Part shown: piece by piece, positions 30,200 to 41,159 of the stretch | Numbering within the stretch: the stretch's first letter is position 1 | How the letters are laid out: every line of letters begins with the position of its first letter | From: Cycas panzhihuaensis | Taxonomy: Eukaryota > Cycadophyta | DNA length: 64,000 nt | Reading direction: 5' to 3' | Assembly: GCA_023213395.1 (NCBI GenBank) | Contig: CM041465.1 | Location: 118,117,741-118,181,740, forward strand | The notes under the pieces: generated by a model | What the model saw: the letters and a program-made list of their open reading frames with translations, nothing else | What the model was told of the DNA's origin: nothing | The model's database searches: none | Position numbers and translations under genes: made by a program

Positions 30200-33100
30200 C
30201 CCCCTCATCCTTCTTAGCTTTCAGTCGATTCTTAGGTGGCACATAGGTAGCCCCTATGTTGTCTTCACTCCTATCCTCATATCCATGTGCTCCACTATGA
30301 CACTCGTTGGCACCCTTAGCTCTTGTTTTGCTTATGATTAATATATATGCATGTACTACTAATGTTTTTTGTTGCTAGCATTCGCCATCATACCATGCTT
30401 CCGAGCGGTGAGGCTTTCACGCTAAGGGGCGTGTTTCTGGCACCGGAATGGATATGGACAGGTCAACTCAGGTAAGCATAGGTATGCTTCTCCCTTTTTA
30501 GTTTTACTATTCCTTTAGAAAGGTAGACATGAGTATTGCCTCATTATGTGACTGACTACTTCATTCGTATGATCGCCTTGCATCCATTGCTTAATCATGT
30601 TGCTTGTCATATTATGAGCCTATGACGACCCGTGGGACCTACCTTTCCACAAGGTAGGCATCCCCATGGCACTCTACAACCCTCTGTGCCACCTCCACAT
30701 TACCTCAAGCCTCACTTGACTTGTATGACTCATTTATACCCTGACCTTGTATCCCTATCACGATATTTCTAGGAACTTTAGCCCTTGATGCTTCATTTGG
30801 TCTAGTTCATATGCCTTCTGGACTGTCCCTAGCCACCTAGACAGGAGGGCCAGCCCCTCCTAGGCCTACCACACCTCTTTCTTTTGGTTCCTAGAACCTT
30901 AACCATTGCCATTTTGGCTTTCTAATTTCACACCGCTGTAAACTAAGCGGTACCGCGAAGTTTACCATGGTACCTCAAAGTTTACCGCAGTGCAATTGTT
31001 GCACTTTATTTTTTTAATCTGTCGTGGTAATTCTCATTTTTTTTGCAGAATTACCACGTGGACAATTAACCAACTCAACCCTATTTGCACCCTAATCGCT
31101 TTATTAGGGTTAAGATGAGTATAAATCCCAAAATGTTCATCATTTCACATCTCTTAGCTCTCCAACATCACATTCTACTATTGCATTTCTACTCTTTTCC
31201 TCCTCTACTCCATAGGTGTGCATGTAACTCTACTATTTTATCTTAGGACCTGCCTGCAACAGCTCTGTTCCATGGTGGGAGACTCTCTTCTAGGCATTTC
31301 CAAGCAAGATTTCTATGGTTCTTCTCCAACTTCACCCAATAAGTGTCCTCTATAGCCCCTCTTAGGGAAATACCCTACAGGACCTACTCTCTTCCACTAG
31401 TTTCAAGGGAAAATCTACCCTAAACTCAACCCAGCAGGTACCCATTGCCTTATTTTCATGATTTTATACATATTTGTTCCATTAGAACTTATTTCAAAGT
31501 GTATTTTCCTTCTCTTTTGCCCTTTGGCTATAGTAAAGATCATCTTTCCTTATGTTTGGCTCTGTATCCTTTGATTTCCATCCCATTTCTCCACTGGTTT
31601 TCTTCAAGAAAGCTATGGGAGAAGGCTCACAAGGACTGGGTGAAGGGGGTAAGGTGGGATCTATCCCAATTAAACCTACTCCCCAAGGGTAAACCCCTTT
31701 CTATCCTTCTTCTCCTGCGCCCATCCTTTCCTTGAGTTAGCTAGGAGTGGGTGGAGTCTTATCCTACGCTAGATATGAGTGTACGCAACCCTTGTTGTGC
31801 TAATTCCAATCCTATATGCCCTTGTTTTGGGCCTTCTTCATGCCCCTAACCTTTCCCTGTATCCATTAGGATCTTTGGTGAGACTTGTGTGGCAGTTCGT
31901 TGTCCATAGTGACTCTATTACCTTAGCATCTCTCTTACATCTTGCTCCATACATTCCCATGCTTATTGGCTATTTATAGACTATCACACAACCCTATCTT
32001 GTTGTACTTTAAGGTTGCGTGGAGAACCTTTAGAGGAGGGTTTTGCTATCCTGAGGCTACCCTTTCCCTTCTTGCTTAGTGTATGTGGTTTTACTTTGAG
32101 GAAAGGATAATTATTTACAGTAGTAGTTACTCTAATCTAAAATATAACATTTTAGCATTTATATCATATATTTGCATATATAGTTTCTTGTAGCCCCTTC
32201 TTGGAAGGGAAAGACTCTTATGGATATAGGTTTAAAGCAACATTCATGAAGGACAAGGATGTCTAACTTCAGGTAAGCCTTTACCCTCATTTTCTCTTCT
32301 GCTTTGCTTGCTTCTTGGTATGTTTACTTGCTTTCCTTACCTTTCCGTTTCGCTTTGTCTTTTATAAGGGGAAGGTAAGGAAGCCCCTATTTTCCACATC
32401 AACCTTGGTCACACACCAACTATTGGCGAGAGGGCATATGATGTGCACAAGTGAGGTTCTTCATCAACCACTACACTTTCCAGGTACACATTGTCCCTCT
32501 CCATCCATCCATTTTTCTTTTTGCTCTTATCTAAAATCTATTGTAATTGTTTAATAGATCACATAAAAGAAAAAAGGGAAATGAATTAGCTACTTGCATC
32601 TATTTTGTATAAGTGTGTTGTATGCTTGTTCTTCATAGGAAAGGGCATAGTAGGGACTACATTCCTCCCATTTTCTCCTATCTAGCCTGAAAGTACCCAT
32701 AGTTGCACTTCATCTAGTTTGCTTGCTTGAATACATATAAGACGCTTGTTCTTCTTTTTTCTCTTACCCTTTGGTTATTAAATGAAAGAGAGAGTAGCTT
32801 TTAGCCCTCTTTTCTTTCCTCTTTCCCTTAGTTAGATTTGCTTAGATCAATTAGCCTAGGGAAGCCTACCTACGTTCATCCTAGCCCTTTTGCCTATACC
32901 CCTTTTGTCTTGTGTTCCTTCACCATAGGAACCTCTCCATCAGAGTCTCCTCCTCTTCCCTTTTGGCCATCCAAGGATGGGAGGACCTTCCTCTTTGAGA
33001 CCATCCAGGATACCCCTACGTGTGTCTTCCCTCTCAGATTTGAAAGTTACTCCGAGGTAGTTGGGTGTCATTCGCAGGTCCCAGACTCGTGCTCTGGTGC

Positions 33101-33216
33101 ACAGATGCCTTGTGTGGTGTTCCCTTTGCTTATAGGTCTTCATTCACCCCCATCTTTAGCTATCAACCACCTCAATTCCTATCGAGCATAGTGACCATCC
33201 CATAGACTCGGTTCTA
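30200..33216 (+). repeat. Gypsy-B 3' LTR (start uncertain, end exact)
   Basis: The end is fixed by alignment with the 5' LTR remnant at 12323 (GTTCCA there, GTTCTA here). The start lies somewhere in 30190-30390; a purine/G run TGGGGGCAAC at 30191 is a possible polypurine tract. Alignment with Gypsy-A's LTR is visible from ~30430 (GGAATGGATATGG) onward. Open frames inside (30020-30217, 31445-31735, 31779-31979, 32315-32554, 32838-33191) show no family resemblance and are not called as genes. Confidence 0.75.
31023..31126 (+). promoter_or_regulatory. Gypsy-B LTR core promoter
   Basis: Four elements lie in order: a perfect 12-bp inverted repeat (CGTGGTAATTCT at 31023-31034, AGAATTACCACG at 31047-31058), a CACGTG G-box overlapping its right arm (31055-31060), CCCTAA/TTAGGG (31090-31109), and a TATAAAT box (31120-31126). 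The G-box to TATA distance (~60 bp) equals that in Gypsy-A. The LTR end is about 2.1 kb downstream, as in Gypsy-A. Confidence 0.65.
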
Positions 33217-33267
33217 GTAAGTATTAGTTAACAAATTTTTAATTAGAAGTTCAACATAAGAAGTTTT

Positions 33268-34580
33268 TTATGAAGAGCCTTCTTCATCAAATATAACATC
33301 ATGTAGTACTAAAATCTTATGTGTGGTTGGATTTAGAAGTTTGTAAGCTTTACTTTCTTTGCTGTAACCAACAAAGATATATTTGAAACTATTAGGATCA
33401 AGTTTCTGGTATTTTTCTTTGGGAAAGTGCCCCCAAGCAATGTTGCCAAAGATTCTTAAGTGTTTAACAAAAGGTTTATGCCCAGACCACTTTTGTTCTG
33501 GCATAATATTTTGTAAAGATTTACATGGTAATTAATTTAATAAATAGTTAGAGCAAGCAATAGCTTCTACCCACAACTTTAAGTCAAGACCTTTGCATGT
33601 AACATGCATCTAGTCATCTCAACAAGTATACGATTTTTGCATCCAACAACATTGTTTTATTAAGGAGTATATGCTACAGAATGTTGAAATTGTATTCCAT
33701 ACTTTTTATAGTAATTAGTAAAATTGTTACTTAAGTATTCCTTAGCATTATCAGTTCTAAAGATTTTGATTTAAAAATTTGTTTGATTTTCAACTAAGAT
33801 TTTGAATTCAACAAAGATGTCAAATACTTGACTTCTTATTTTTAACATGTATATCCAACATTTTCTAGAGAAGTCATCGATAAACATGGTGAAATATCTA
33901 CTTCTAGAGTATGAAAGTACTTGGAATGGATTGTAAATATCAAAATGAATAAGTTCAAGTGGAGCTTTTGCTCAAAAGGTAGTATGATTTGGAAAAGGGT
34001 CCATATGTTAATTTCCTATTACACAGGCTTCACAAACACCATAGACAGTTTTTAGTATAGGTAATTCATGAATCATATAATTCTTACTTATGTACCAAAG
34101 GTTTCCATAACTCATATGACTAAATCTAGCATGCCAAAGCTTACTGATTGGGTCAGATTTTTCTATAAATGCATTGAAAGTTTTGGTTTTTGAAGTCTAG
34201 AGACTTGTTAAGCTGTAAAGACCTTTTGTGATCTACAGGTCCTAATGCAATTGGTTTAAATTTATTTAATGGTTGTTTGATAATAAATTTATCTTTCCAG
34301 AATTCTACAATGAAATCTTTCTTATAGATTTGATATACTAAAAGAAGATTAGGTAATAAGCCAGGAACATAGAATACATCCTTAATCCAACCATCTTTCA
34401 AAGTAATATCACCTATTTCTTTGAATTTGAGTTGGGTTCCACTCCCAAAAGAGATCTGTTCTTTAAAGTTTGAATCAGATTGATATGGAGTGAGATATTC
34501 TTGGTGTCTCGTCATATGATGGGAAGCACCTGAATTAAGAATCCATAAGGGTGGTTGAGTTGTTGGTGCTAAAAAAGTTG
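33268..34580 (-). pseudogene. Copia-2 protease and integrase
   Basis: The protease site is WILNSGASHHMT, with Asn where the catalytic Asp of DSGA should be. SFGSGTQLKFKEIGDITLKD, DVFYVPGLLPNLLLVYQIYK and a decayed integrase core follow. The post-integrase block is well kept: KWSGHKPFVKHLRIFGNIAW, PNSFKYIFVGYSKESKAYKL and HKILVLHDVIFDEE. The frame closes right after this block, where RT should start. Confidence 0.85.
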
Positions 34581-35545
34581 TTGTAGAAGTAGTTAGAGAA
34601 TGATGAGAATTATGAGATTGTGATTGGATTCCCTTAGAAGATTTCTAAGCTTCAAAGGTAATTATGTTCCTATAGACATCAATGATGTGCCCCTTTTTAT
34701 GACACTAAGCATAACTAATGTTTTGATTAGGATTTGTATTGATAATACTCCTTTTTGGAAATGACTATTTAGAGGTATTATGAGATTTACATAATCTAGA
34801 ATACTTAGTGTTATGATAATGATTATTTTGAGTGGATGAATCTCTATGAGGTTTTTAGAATTTGGGATGATAATGATGATTGTTTTGATAGTTATTTTGA
34901 TGTTTAGATTTAGTAAATGATTGTGACTTGGAAAAAAAGGCCAGTGAAGGATCTTTTAATTTTCTAATTTGAATCAACATGTTTTAATATTCAATAAGTT
35001 GATTCATTAATTGATCAAAAGTGTTTTATGGATGTCCTACCTATTGCCTAATAGTTTTGAAAAGATTGAAATGTTTCAGTAGTTTATTAATTGCAAGAAA
35101 GATGAGTGTATTATCATTTTTTGCATGTGTTATAATAACTAATTTATCACCTACTTTTGTAGAAGATTTAATACAATTTGTTAGGTCTTTGTTAATGAGT
35201 TGAAGTTTAGATAAGAAATCTTCAACTTTAGGAAAATCTTCATAATTTAGATCATACATTTATTATTCTAGCGTATCTAACTATTGTGTATCAACCATAT
35301 CGTACTTTTCCTTAAGAGTTTTCTAGACGGTGACTAGATCATCTATTTTAGAGAATTGACTACTAATGTCTAGGGAGAGTGATGATAGGGTAGTGCCTAG
35401 TGCTCTATCACAGTTTATCAGATAGACTATATAAACTTCTGATCTTTTGTCTTTAGGTTTTAGAAATTCACCTATGATATATCGCCATATTTTTATTGTT
35501 TAAGTTGTTGGGATATTTATTTTTCTAGCTAGCATAATTAGAGTC
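34581..35545 (-). pseudogene. gag: Copia-2 gag
   Basis: The frame shows RYIIGEFLKPKDKRSEVYIV, LGTTLSSLSLDISSQFSKID, DLVTVWKTLKEKYDMVDTQ, YDLNYEDFPKVEDFLSKLQL, a Gln/His/Asn-rich run, and a zinc knuckle CHKKGHIIDVY in which the first and last Cys positions are Tyr. The arrangement fits copia gag. Many stops are present. Confidence 0.72.
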
Positions 35546-36162
35546 AATTAACACTAGAATTAGTACACAAGAGGTTGTCCCTGACATAAGTGACATATTG
35601 GGAACAAACCTTCTATTAGAGATCTTCTTAAGGAAAAATTGAAAAAATTAAGACAGATTAATTGTTCATAAAGAGTAGATCACAATAATTACTTGATTAT
35701 GAATATGAAACTTTTATTTTTCATTGATACATAAAATTTTATTAATATTATTAATCAATAATTATAATATGTGTAAGAAATAAAGAATTTTACATTTCCA
35801 TTCATAGGTTGGATGTTTGCATGTCTAATAACATGATTTACATAATAAAGTAAAATAACATCATAAAGGAATATTTTTGAGAAAGTAATATAGGTACTTA
35901 ATATTAAAAAATAATGTAATAATACTAAGAAAATGTAACAGAAAGTTTAGAAGTATGTACTTAAGCTTACCAAGTTAAATAGAAGTGTTGATTTTGAACA
36001 AGAATCTGTAGACCAAATTGACATCCAAAAGACTTGAAAGACTATTTAAACTATCTACATCTGAGTCAGGAATCTGGTGTTTCTTTCGAAATGAGATTTT
36101 GACTCTGTATGGAAATGTTATAATGGAAAGAGTACAATTACCTCCTTTGAGAGAAGATTAAA

Positions 36163-36188
36163 AAATAATAATAATAATAATAATGAAA
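36163..36188. repeat. (AAT)n microsatellite
   Basis: About eight consecutive ATA/AAT repeats between Copia-2 and the next element. Confidence 0.9.
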
Positions 36189-36592
36189 TGTCTTAAATGG
36201 AGGTTAATCCCTTTTATAAAAGTGGATTGAGGTCATGTGGGAGACTTTAGGTACTAGGGTGCCGAACCTTAATGGGCTACGAACCTTATAAAATGATTTT
36301 ATACCAGATTAAATAAAAGAAGATGGTGACTGATCTGAATTATGAGTCTTTTATGACTTTATATTTTATTTGTGTTCACCTTTTATTATGGAACCCTAAT
36401 TGGGTTTTACAAGAGTCAAATAGAGTGCTCCTTTAGGTGGCAGTCCAAGGATTTTGACACTATTATGGCTATGTGTAGAGTAGTTAGTTATCTCTATATT
36501 ATCATAGGGCATCTCCTTTGTTTGAAAGATGGTGAGCATCCACATTAATGGCACTCTTCGTTGACTCTTAGCAGTGAGGTCTTTATGGCAGT

Positions 36593-36727
36593 AAGGTCCA
36601 GCTTTTGGCATCAAGATCTAGCTCTTGGCGTCTCACCAGTGGCTCTTGGTGGTAAGGTCTAGCACTTGGTGTCTTACCAGTGGCTCTTAGTAGTGAAGTC
36701 TGGGTCTTGGCATCTCACAAGTGGCTG
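36593..36727 (+). repeat. Degenerate ~42-bp tandem repeat
   Basis: About three units share AAGGTCTAGC, CTTGG(T/C)(G/A)TCT and CACCAGTGGCTCTT. A looser set of CTCTTAGA(A/G)GTTT-type repeats follows at 36790-36845. Confidence 0.7.
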
Positions 36728-37600
36728 AATTTCTCTTGCTTGAGGGTTCTTCACCCTATTTACAAGTTTAACGGTTGCTCCTTCTTAGAGTTTTGACAGT
36801 TATTCTCTCTTGGAGGTTTCTTTGATTGCACTCTCTTAGAAGTTTCGATGGATAACCAGTGTTGTCTTTTGGATATGCACCTGTTACACTATTGGAATTT
36901 TCAAGCATTCACCTTGGTGATAGGAGTTTGTGCCTTTGAAGAATTCATGAGCAATCATCTTACATTTGGTAATTGGTTCTCAAGCCTTTTCAGTTGTAGG
37001 ATGACATCATTTTATCATCTATGGCCTTCACACATTTGTAATGGTAGTGTTGATAGAGTTCTCTTATTGGATAATGATATTTGTAAGAATTTGGCATAGC
37101 AAGTCTTCATTTATGGCACTTGTGATCAAACTTGCCTTACTTTCGTCATTTGTTTATTCTAGTCTATCTTGGATGACTAAAATTTACAATTGTTATGTTT
37201 ATGTTGGAGAAAAAAATATGATGGCCAATTATTAACTCTTCCTAGAGTCCTAATTTTTTTTGTATTAGCTTCTAAGGAACTGGTAATAAATAGTTTTAGC
37301 TTTTTAATTTTTGCAAAATCTTCTTCCTGTAGTTTGTATATACAAAAAAACTGAAGATGATTGGGTTTTAGATCCAAATTTTATACCTACTTTGATATAA
37401 ATGAAAAAAAAAAATCTTTTTGCTTATGTTTAAGTTGCAGATATTAGTATATGAATTTGATTTTTAGTTGTTCAATTGTAAAAAAATAATTGTAAAAGCC
37501 TTGCTCTAATCCCATGATGGGGAGAGGGTTAGTAGCATTTACATAAATTAATAAGTTGGCATTTGATTTATATAAACAACACTGCATATTATTAAATACA

Positions 37601-39989
37601 TAACATAGAATATAGATAGGTGGAAAACCCTATTAAGGGATGAAAAACCACCTCAGAAAGATAAATATATATTAATAAAATAAATATATATTATAGGTTT
37701 TAATGGGGATCTTATCCTCTCTCTTAATCTTGTTTTAGATTCAACAATATCTTTAATGAAAGAAAAATTAGTCAACCTCTAATTTCTATATGTACCATGA
37801 TCATTATACTAAGACATTAATACCTAACTACCTATGGACAACAACCCAACAATCAGGCAGATAGACCAACCTCTAGGAATCTAGGAGGAAACTTTTAAGG
37901 AGAGAAAAGTTTGTTGAAGTAAGAAGTTTGTTATTTCAATAAACGTTACATAATTAGCTACTAATATATTAATATTAATAAAGAGATAACATTACCATCA
38001 CTTTATTCTAATAGAAATAAATAGATTGAATATAGATTGTACCTATTTGTTAAATTTGTATCATTTAGATTATTGAAAGCTCTAAGTGCTAAAATGATAA
38101 CTCTTATCTATAAAATAGCTTAAAAAATACATACAAGAAGCAATAGTAGCTTTAAGAATCGATTAGTAATGGTCAATGATGCAAGTATAATCCTTTTGAA
38201 ATAATAAATTGCTTAAAGAGTTTAAAAAATAGGCCTATCAAGGTTGAACAAGAAGCTTAATTTGACTAGCTTTAAATACCTATAAAATGATATTAGTTTG
38301 AAGTAAAACTTATTCCAATATGAAGAATATTAAAAACTCTTTCTGACAGATCCAATTGTTTGGAAAATAGGCTCTTAGAGCTCAATATATTAATGAATAT
38401 ATATGATGACCCTTTTGAGGACTCAAAATATATCCAGAAGGCTTAAATTCTATAAAAATTAAATTAATTTTTTTTAGAACAATATGAAAATAGTCATATA
38501 CAGATTAGAGATCCTGTAGTATGTCTCAAGCCAAAGAAACTTAGAAAAAATTACTTTATTATTACTGAAAATAATGAACTAAGATAAATAGGTTACCTTA
38601 ACTTTATTAGCTTTGCAAACATATAAAATATCTTTAAATTAGATTAAAAAATATATACTAGAATGTAGATAATTAAATTATCTTTTCAACAGAATAGACA
38701 ATTTAAAAAATAAAGCTTGTATGCCAAAGTTATTGCAAAAATGGTAAGAAGACATATTTATGGTTAACAAAATAATGATTGAAAGAAGGGTCATTTGATC
38801 AATTAAATCTTAGCTAAAACAATCTCAAATTTGATAAATGAATAGTCTACATTATAGATCTCTAAGAAACAAACATAATGGAACCTGTTTCACTAAAATC
38901 TAATATGCTAGTAAGGAAATATAGTGAAAGGAGTGATAGAGTCTCTATGAGTAAAAATATAAAAGAAACTTTATAATCAAAATATTGATTAGCCCCATTA
39001 ACACGAAGACCGAGGTTGTATGAGGTGTCAATGTGACTAAGATAGGAGCTAAAGGGTGTGGACTCCAAAAAATATACAATCTAATTAAATTTTATTATAA
39101 ACTTTACAACTTTAATGAAATAAAAGTTAAATTATAAGTAAAAAAGATAGCATCTGCGAGTTTTTGATGTCCACAATGGAGAAGAAGAAGAAAGATTGAT
39201 TCAAATTGATCCAAAATAGAGATAGATTCCAATGAAAATAGAGGGGAGCTTAGATATAGTGCCAATAGTAGATCCATTAAAGAAATCTAACTAAAAAATG
39301 GCTTCAAAAGAGAGTTATTTGCTCACAGACGTGAAGAACGATGCATGAGACTGTAAAGGTTCCAAGGCATTGAAACTATACCAAATGATGGTAAAACTTC
39401 ACAATATTACAGAGGGAGGGGTGTGGAACACAAATAGAGGTGTTGGAATAGATAACACTTCAAAAGATGGCTTGGATTTTGATAACAAAGCTACTAAAAT
39501 ATGAGGTTTATGGTAGATCATACAACAAGGAACCAAGCTAAATGAGGCCCTAAACTACTTTAAAACTCCTTTATCAAGCACTATAAGTGGGTGCAAGGCT
39601 CTTATAAATACCAAAGAAGGTGTATTAAGTAAAAATAATATAGATTTACCAAAAAATATGAAGAAAACTAAGAGAGATAAATCTTTAGAGAGAGATATCT
39701 CATAAACAGATGGATGAAAAAATAAATCATCTTCACTACTAGCTAGGGCACTCATACATAATCAGAATGAGTAGTCATATAGCATACTTTTGATCATTCT
39801 ATAAGAATATAGAGTGAGTTTAATGCAGGTGAGCAATAGAGAACTAGGGCTTTAATAAACATATGAAAATGTATCATCAAAATAACAATGTAAATAATAG
39901 TAAAACCTTAATATTTCTTAATATACTATCATATACATACTATACAACATAAAATGATAGCTGTGAATCTCACACGGAAGTCAACCTAG
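37601..39989 (-). other. Decayed copia leader, copy of the one at 41500-44224
   Basis: Several blocks match the second leader in order, for example CTATAAAATGA(T/A)(A/G)TTAG with AGCTCAA(T/G)ATATTAA (38280-38400 against 42855-42965). No gag is recognisable at its far end. A hairpin GGTGGAAAACCC / GGTTTTTCATCC-type palindrome lies at 37619-37652, of the kind found near copia LTR ends. Confidence 0.5.
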
Positions 39990-40004
39990 CACTCTGATAC
40001 CAAA
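39990..40004 (-). other. Primer-binding site left of the 40005 LTR
   Basis: The minus strand reads TTTGGTATCAGAGT directly after an LTR ending in CA. It matches the Met-tRNA-type copia PBS (TGGTATCAGAG). Confidence 0.75.
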
Positions 40005-40363
40005 TGAAGGATGTGTGAGGTGTAAAGTAGGATGATTAACTTGGCGAGTGCATTGTAGCTCACTTTGAGTTAATAATTATAATTAAATTAAGGGTGGTAT
40101 TAAAAAATACCAGGGAGATATTCCCACCCCTTTTATAAGAGATTTTGGGAGGGCTGCAAGCATCTCAACCTAACTTACCAATAATTCAAATTAGTATTAA
40201 AAAATAATAACAATAAATGTGTATATACCTCCATAGTAATCCATCGACATCTTGGGTGGCTTGTGGCAGTTGTTATATGGCCTGAGGTACCCTAGGGAGC
40301 CCCAAAGGTGGCTTTGAGGGGCCTTAGGTACACGGTAGCAAATGTACATTGGGAATTATCCCA
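40005..40363 (-). repeat. Copia-3 LTR (left copy)
   Basis: On the plus strand it runs from TGAAGGATG to ATTATCCCA (so TG...CA on both strands). It aligns with 44240-44571 through GGTGGT(A/G)TT, ACCAGGGAG, TTTTGGGAGG, GGCCTGAGGT and TTGGGAATTATCC. A PBS on its left makes it look like a 5' LTR, yet the gag of the right-hand unit abuts it on the right. Confidence 0.85.
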
Positions 40364-40379
40364 AAGTTTACTCCTTATC

Positions 40380-41150
40380 TCCTTTAGTAAGGAACTTGAT
40401 ATTTAGGTAGTACATCTTGATGTATGTCCCTTCTAGGATTTCTTTCTCTTCTTTTGGGAGATGGTTCTCTAGACTTGGATGTATTAGCTTGAGAACTAGG
40501 CTAGATTCTTACCTTAGTAGCAAAGGAATATTTAAGAGATTTATTTGTGTTTTGTTGCTCTTCAACTATCATCAATAAAACATGTAATTATTCCCCTTTA
40601 AGGGTACTTAAGTCTTTGGATACCTCTATACTTATTGCTACCATTTTGAATCTTCTTACGACACTTACACATCTGAAGATCAATTCTACTACTCTTTGTC
40701 CAGTCATCATATGCCCAAGTGATCTCATTTGATTTACTAAGTCTTATACCTTTGTCATAAATTATGTCATAGATTTAGTTGGCATCATGTATAAGTTATT
40801 AAATTTGCTTCTTAAAGTTTGAAGTTTGGAAGACGTAACCCCTTCATAGATTAATTGCAAAGTGTCCCATGCCTCTTTTGATTCTGTGGACTCACTAACT
40901 CTTAGGAAAATATGGTCTTCTAATGCACAAAAAATTAGAGCAAGAGCTTCATTGTCTTTCTTAACCTTTTCCTTATAAGCTACCTTTTTAAGATCTGTGG
41001 TATTTTAACCTAGTTTATTATAACTTGTCCTCATAAATTTCCACATGTCATTAGCTATGAGGATGGGTCTCACCCTCCTACTCTAATTTAGAAAGTTTGA
41101 TCCATTGAACTTAAGAATAATCATATTTCCAAAACTTGTTACCATTTCTT
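40380..41150 (-). pseudogene. gag: Copia-3 gag
   Basis: The minus-strand frame reads MIILKFNGSNFLN, RRVRPILIANDMWKFM, KVKKDNEALALIFCALEDHI, ESKEAWDTLQLIYEGVTSSK, LQTLRSKFNNLYMMPTKSMT, DLVNQMRSLGHMMTG and VSKDLSTLKGE. This is the UBN2-type gag of Ty1/copia, with only a handful of stops. After about 250 codons the frame runs directly into LTR sequence at 40363. No zinc knuckle or pol follows, so the copy is internally deleted or cut by LTR recombination. Confidence 0.85.
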
Positions 41151-41159
41151 AACTAGGTT

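Larger units (their letters stand above)
12179..33216 (+). mobile_element. Gypsy-B: Ty3/gypsy element interrupted by Copia-1
   Basis: This plus-strand relative of Gypsy-A starts with a truncated 5' LTR (12179-12323). A PBS, leader, gag (split by Copia-1 at 12957/20547), protease, RT, RNase H and integrase follow, ending at 26790. Beyond are an antisense PMD-like gene (29442-27660), an extra RNase H (~29570-29990) and a 3' LTR ending at 33216. Gag-pol has only two obvious frameshifts (22004-22100 and ~23900-23990) but many stops. Protein similarity to Gypsy-A is high yet clearly diverged, so these are separate insertions. No target-site duplication can be tested because the 5' LTR is truncated. 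Confidence 0.9.
33217..35560 (-). mobile_element. Copia-2: Ty1/copia fragment, gag to integrase
   Basis: It reads right to left: gag from ~35540, protease ~34550, integrase down to 33268. RT and RNase H are missing, because the element is cut at the end of the Gypsy-B 3' LTR (33216). No LTR is seen on either side. The continuation beyond the gypsy pair, if it exists, would be left of the window or deleted. Confidence 0.85.
35561..37600. other. AT-rich interval, origin not recognised
   Basis: It contains an (AAT)n tract (36163-36188) and a degenerate tandem repeat (36593-36727). The part to ~36240 may be the Copia-2 leader. Short open frames (36396-36614 minus, 36848-37099 plus, 37041-37235 plus) have no features I can match to a family. 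Confidence 0.4.

Noticed and set aside
36593-36727. Regularly spaced repeats as a CRISPR-like array.
   Set aside because: Units are contiguous and degenerate with no distinct spacers, in a plant nuclear setting.
36848-37235. Short open frames as a small host gene.
   Set aside because: No start context, domain, signal peptide or conserved partner is visible, and the surroundings are transposon debris.
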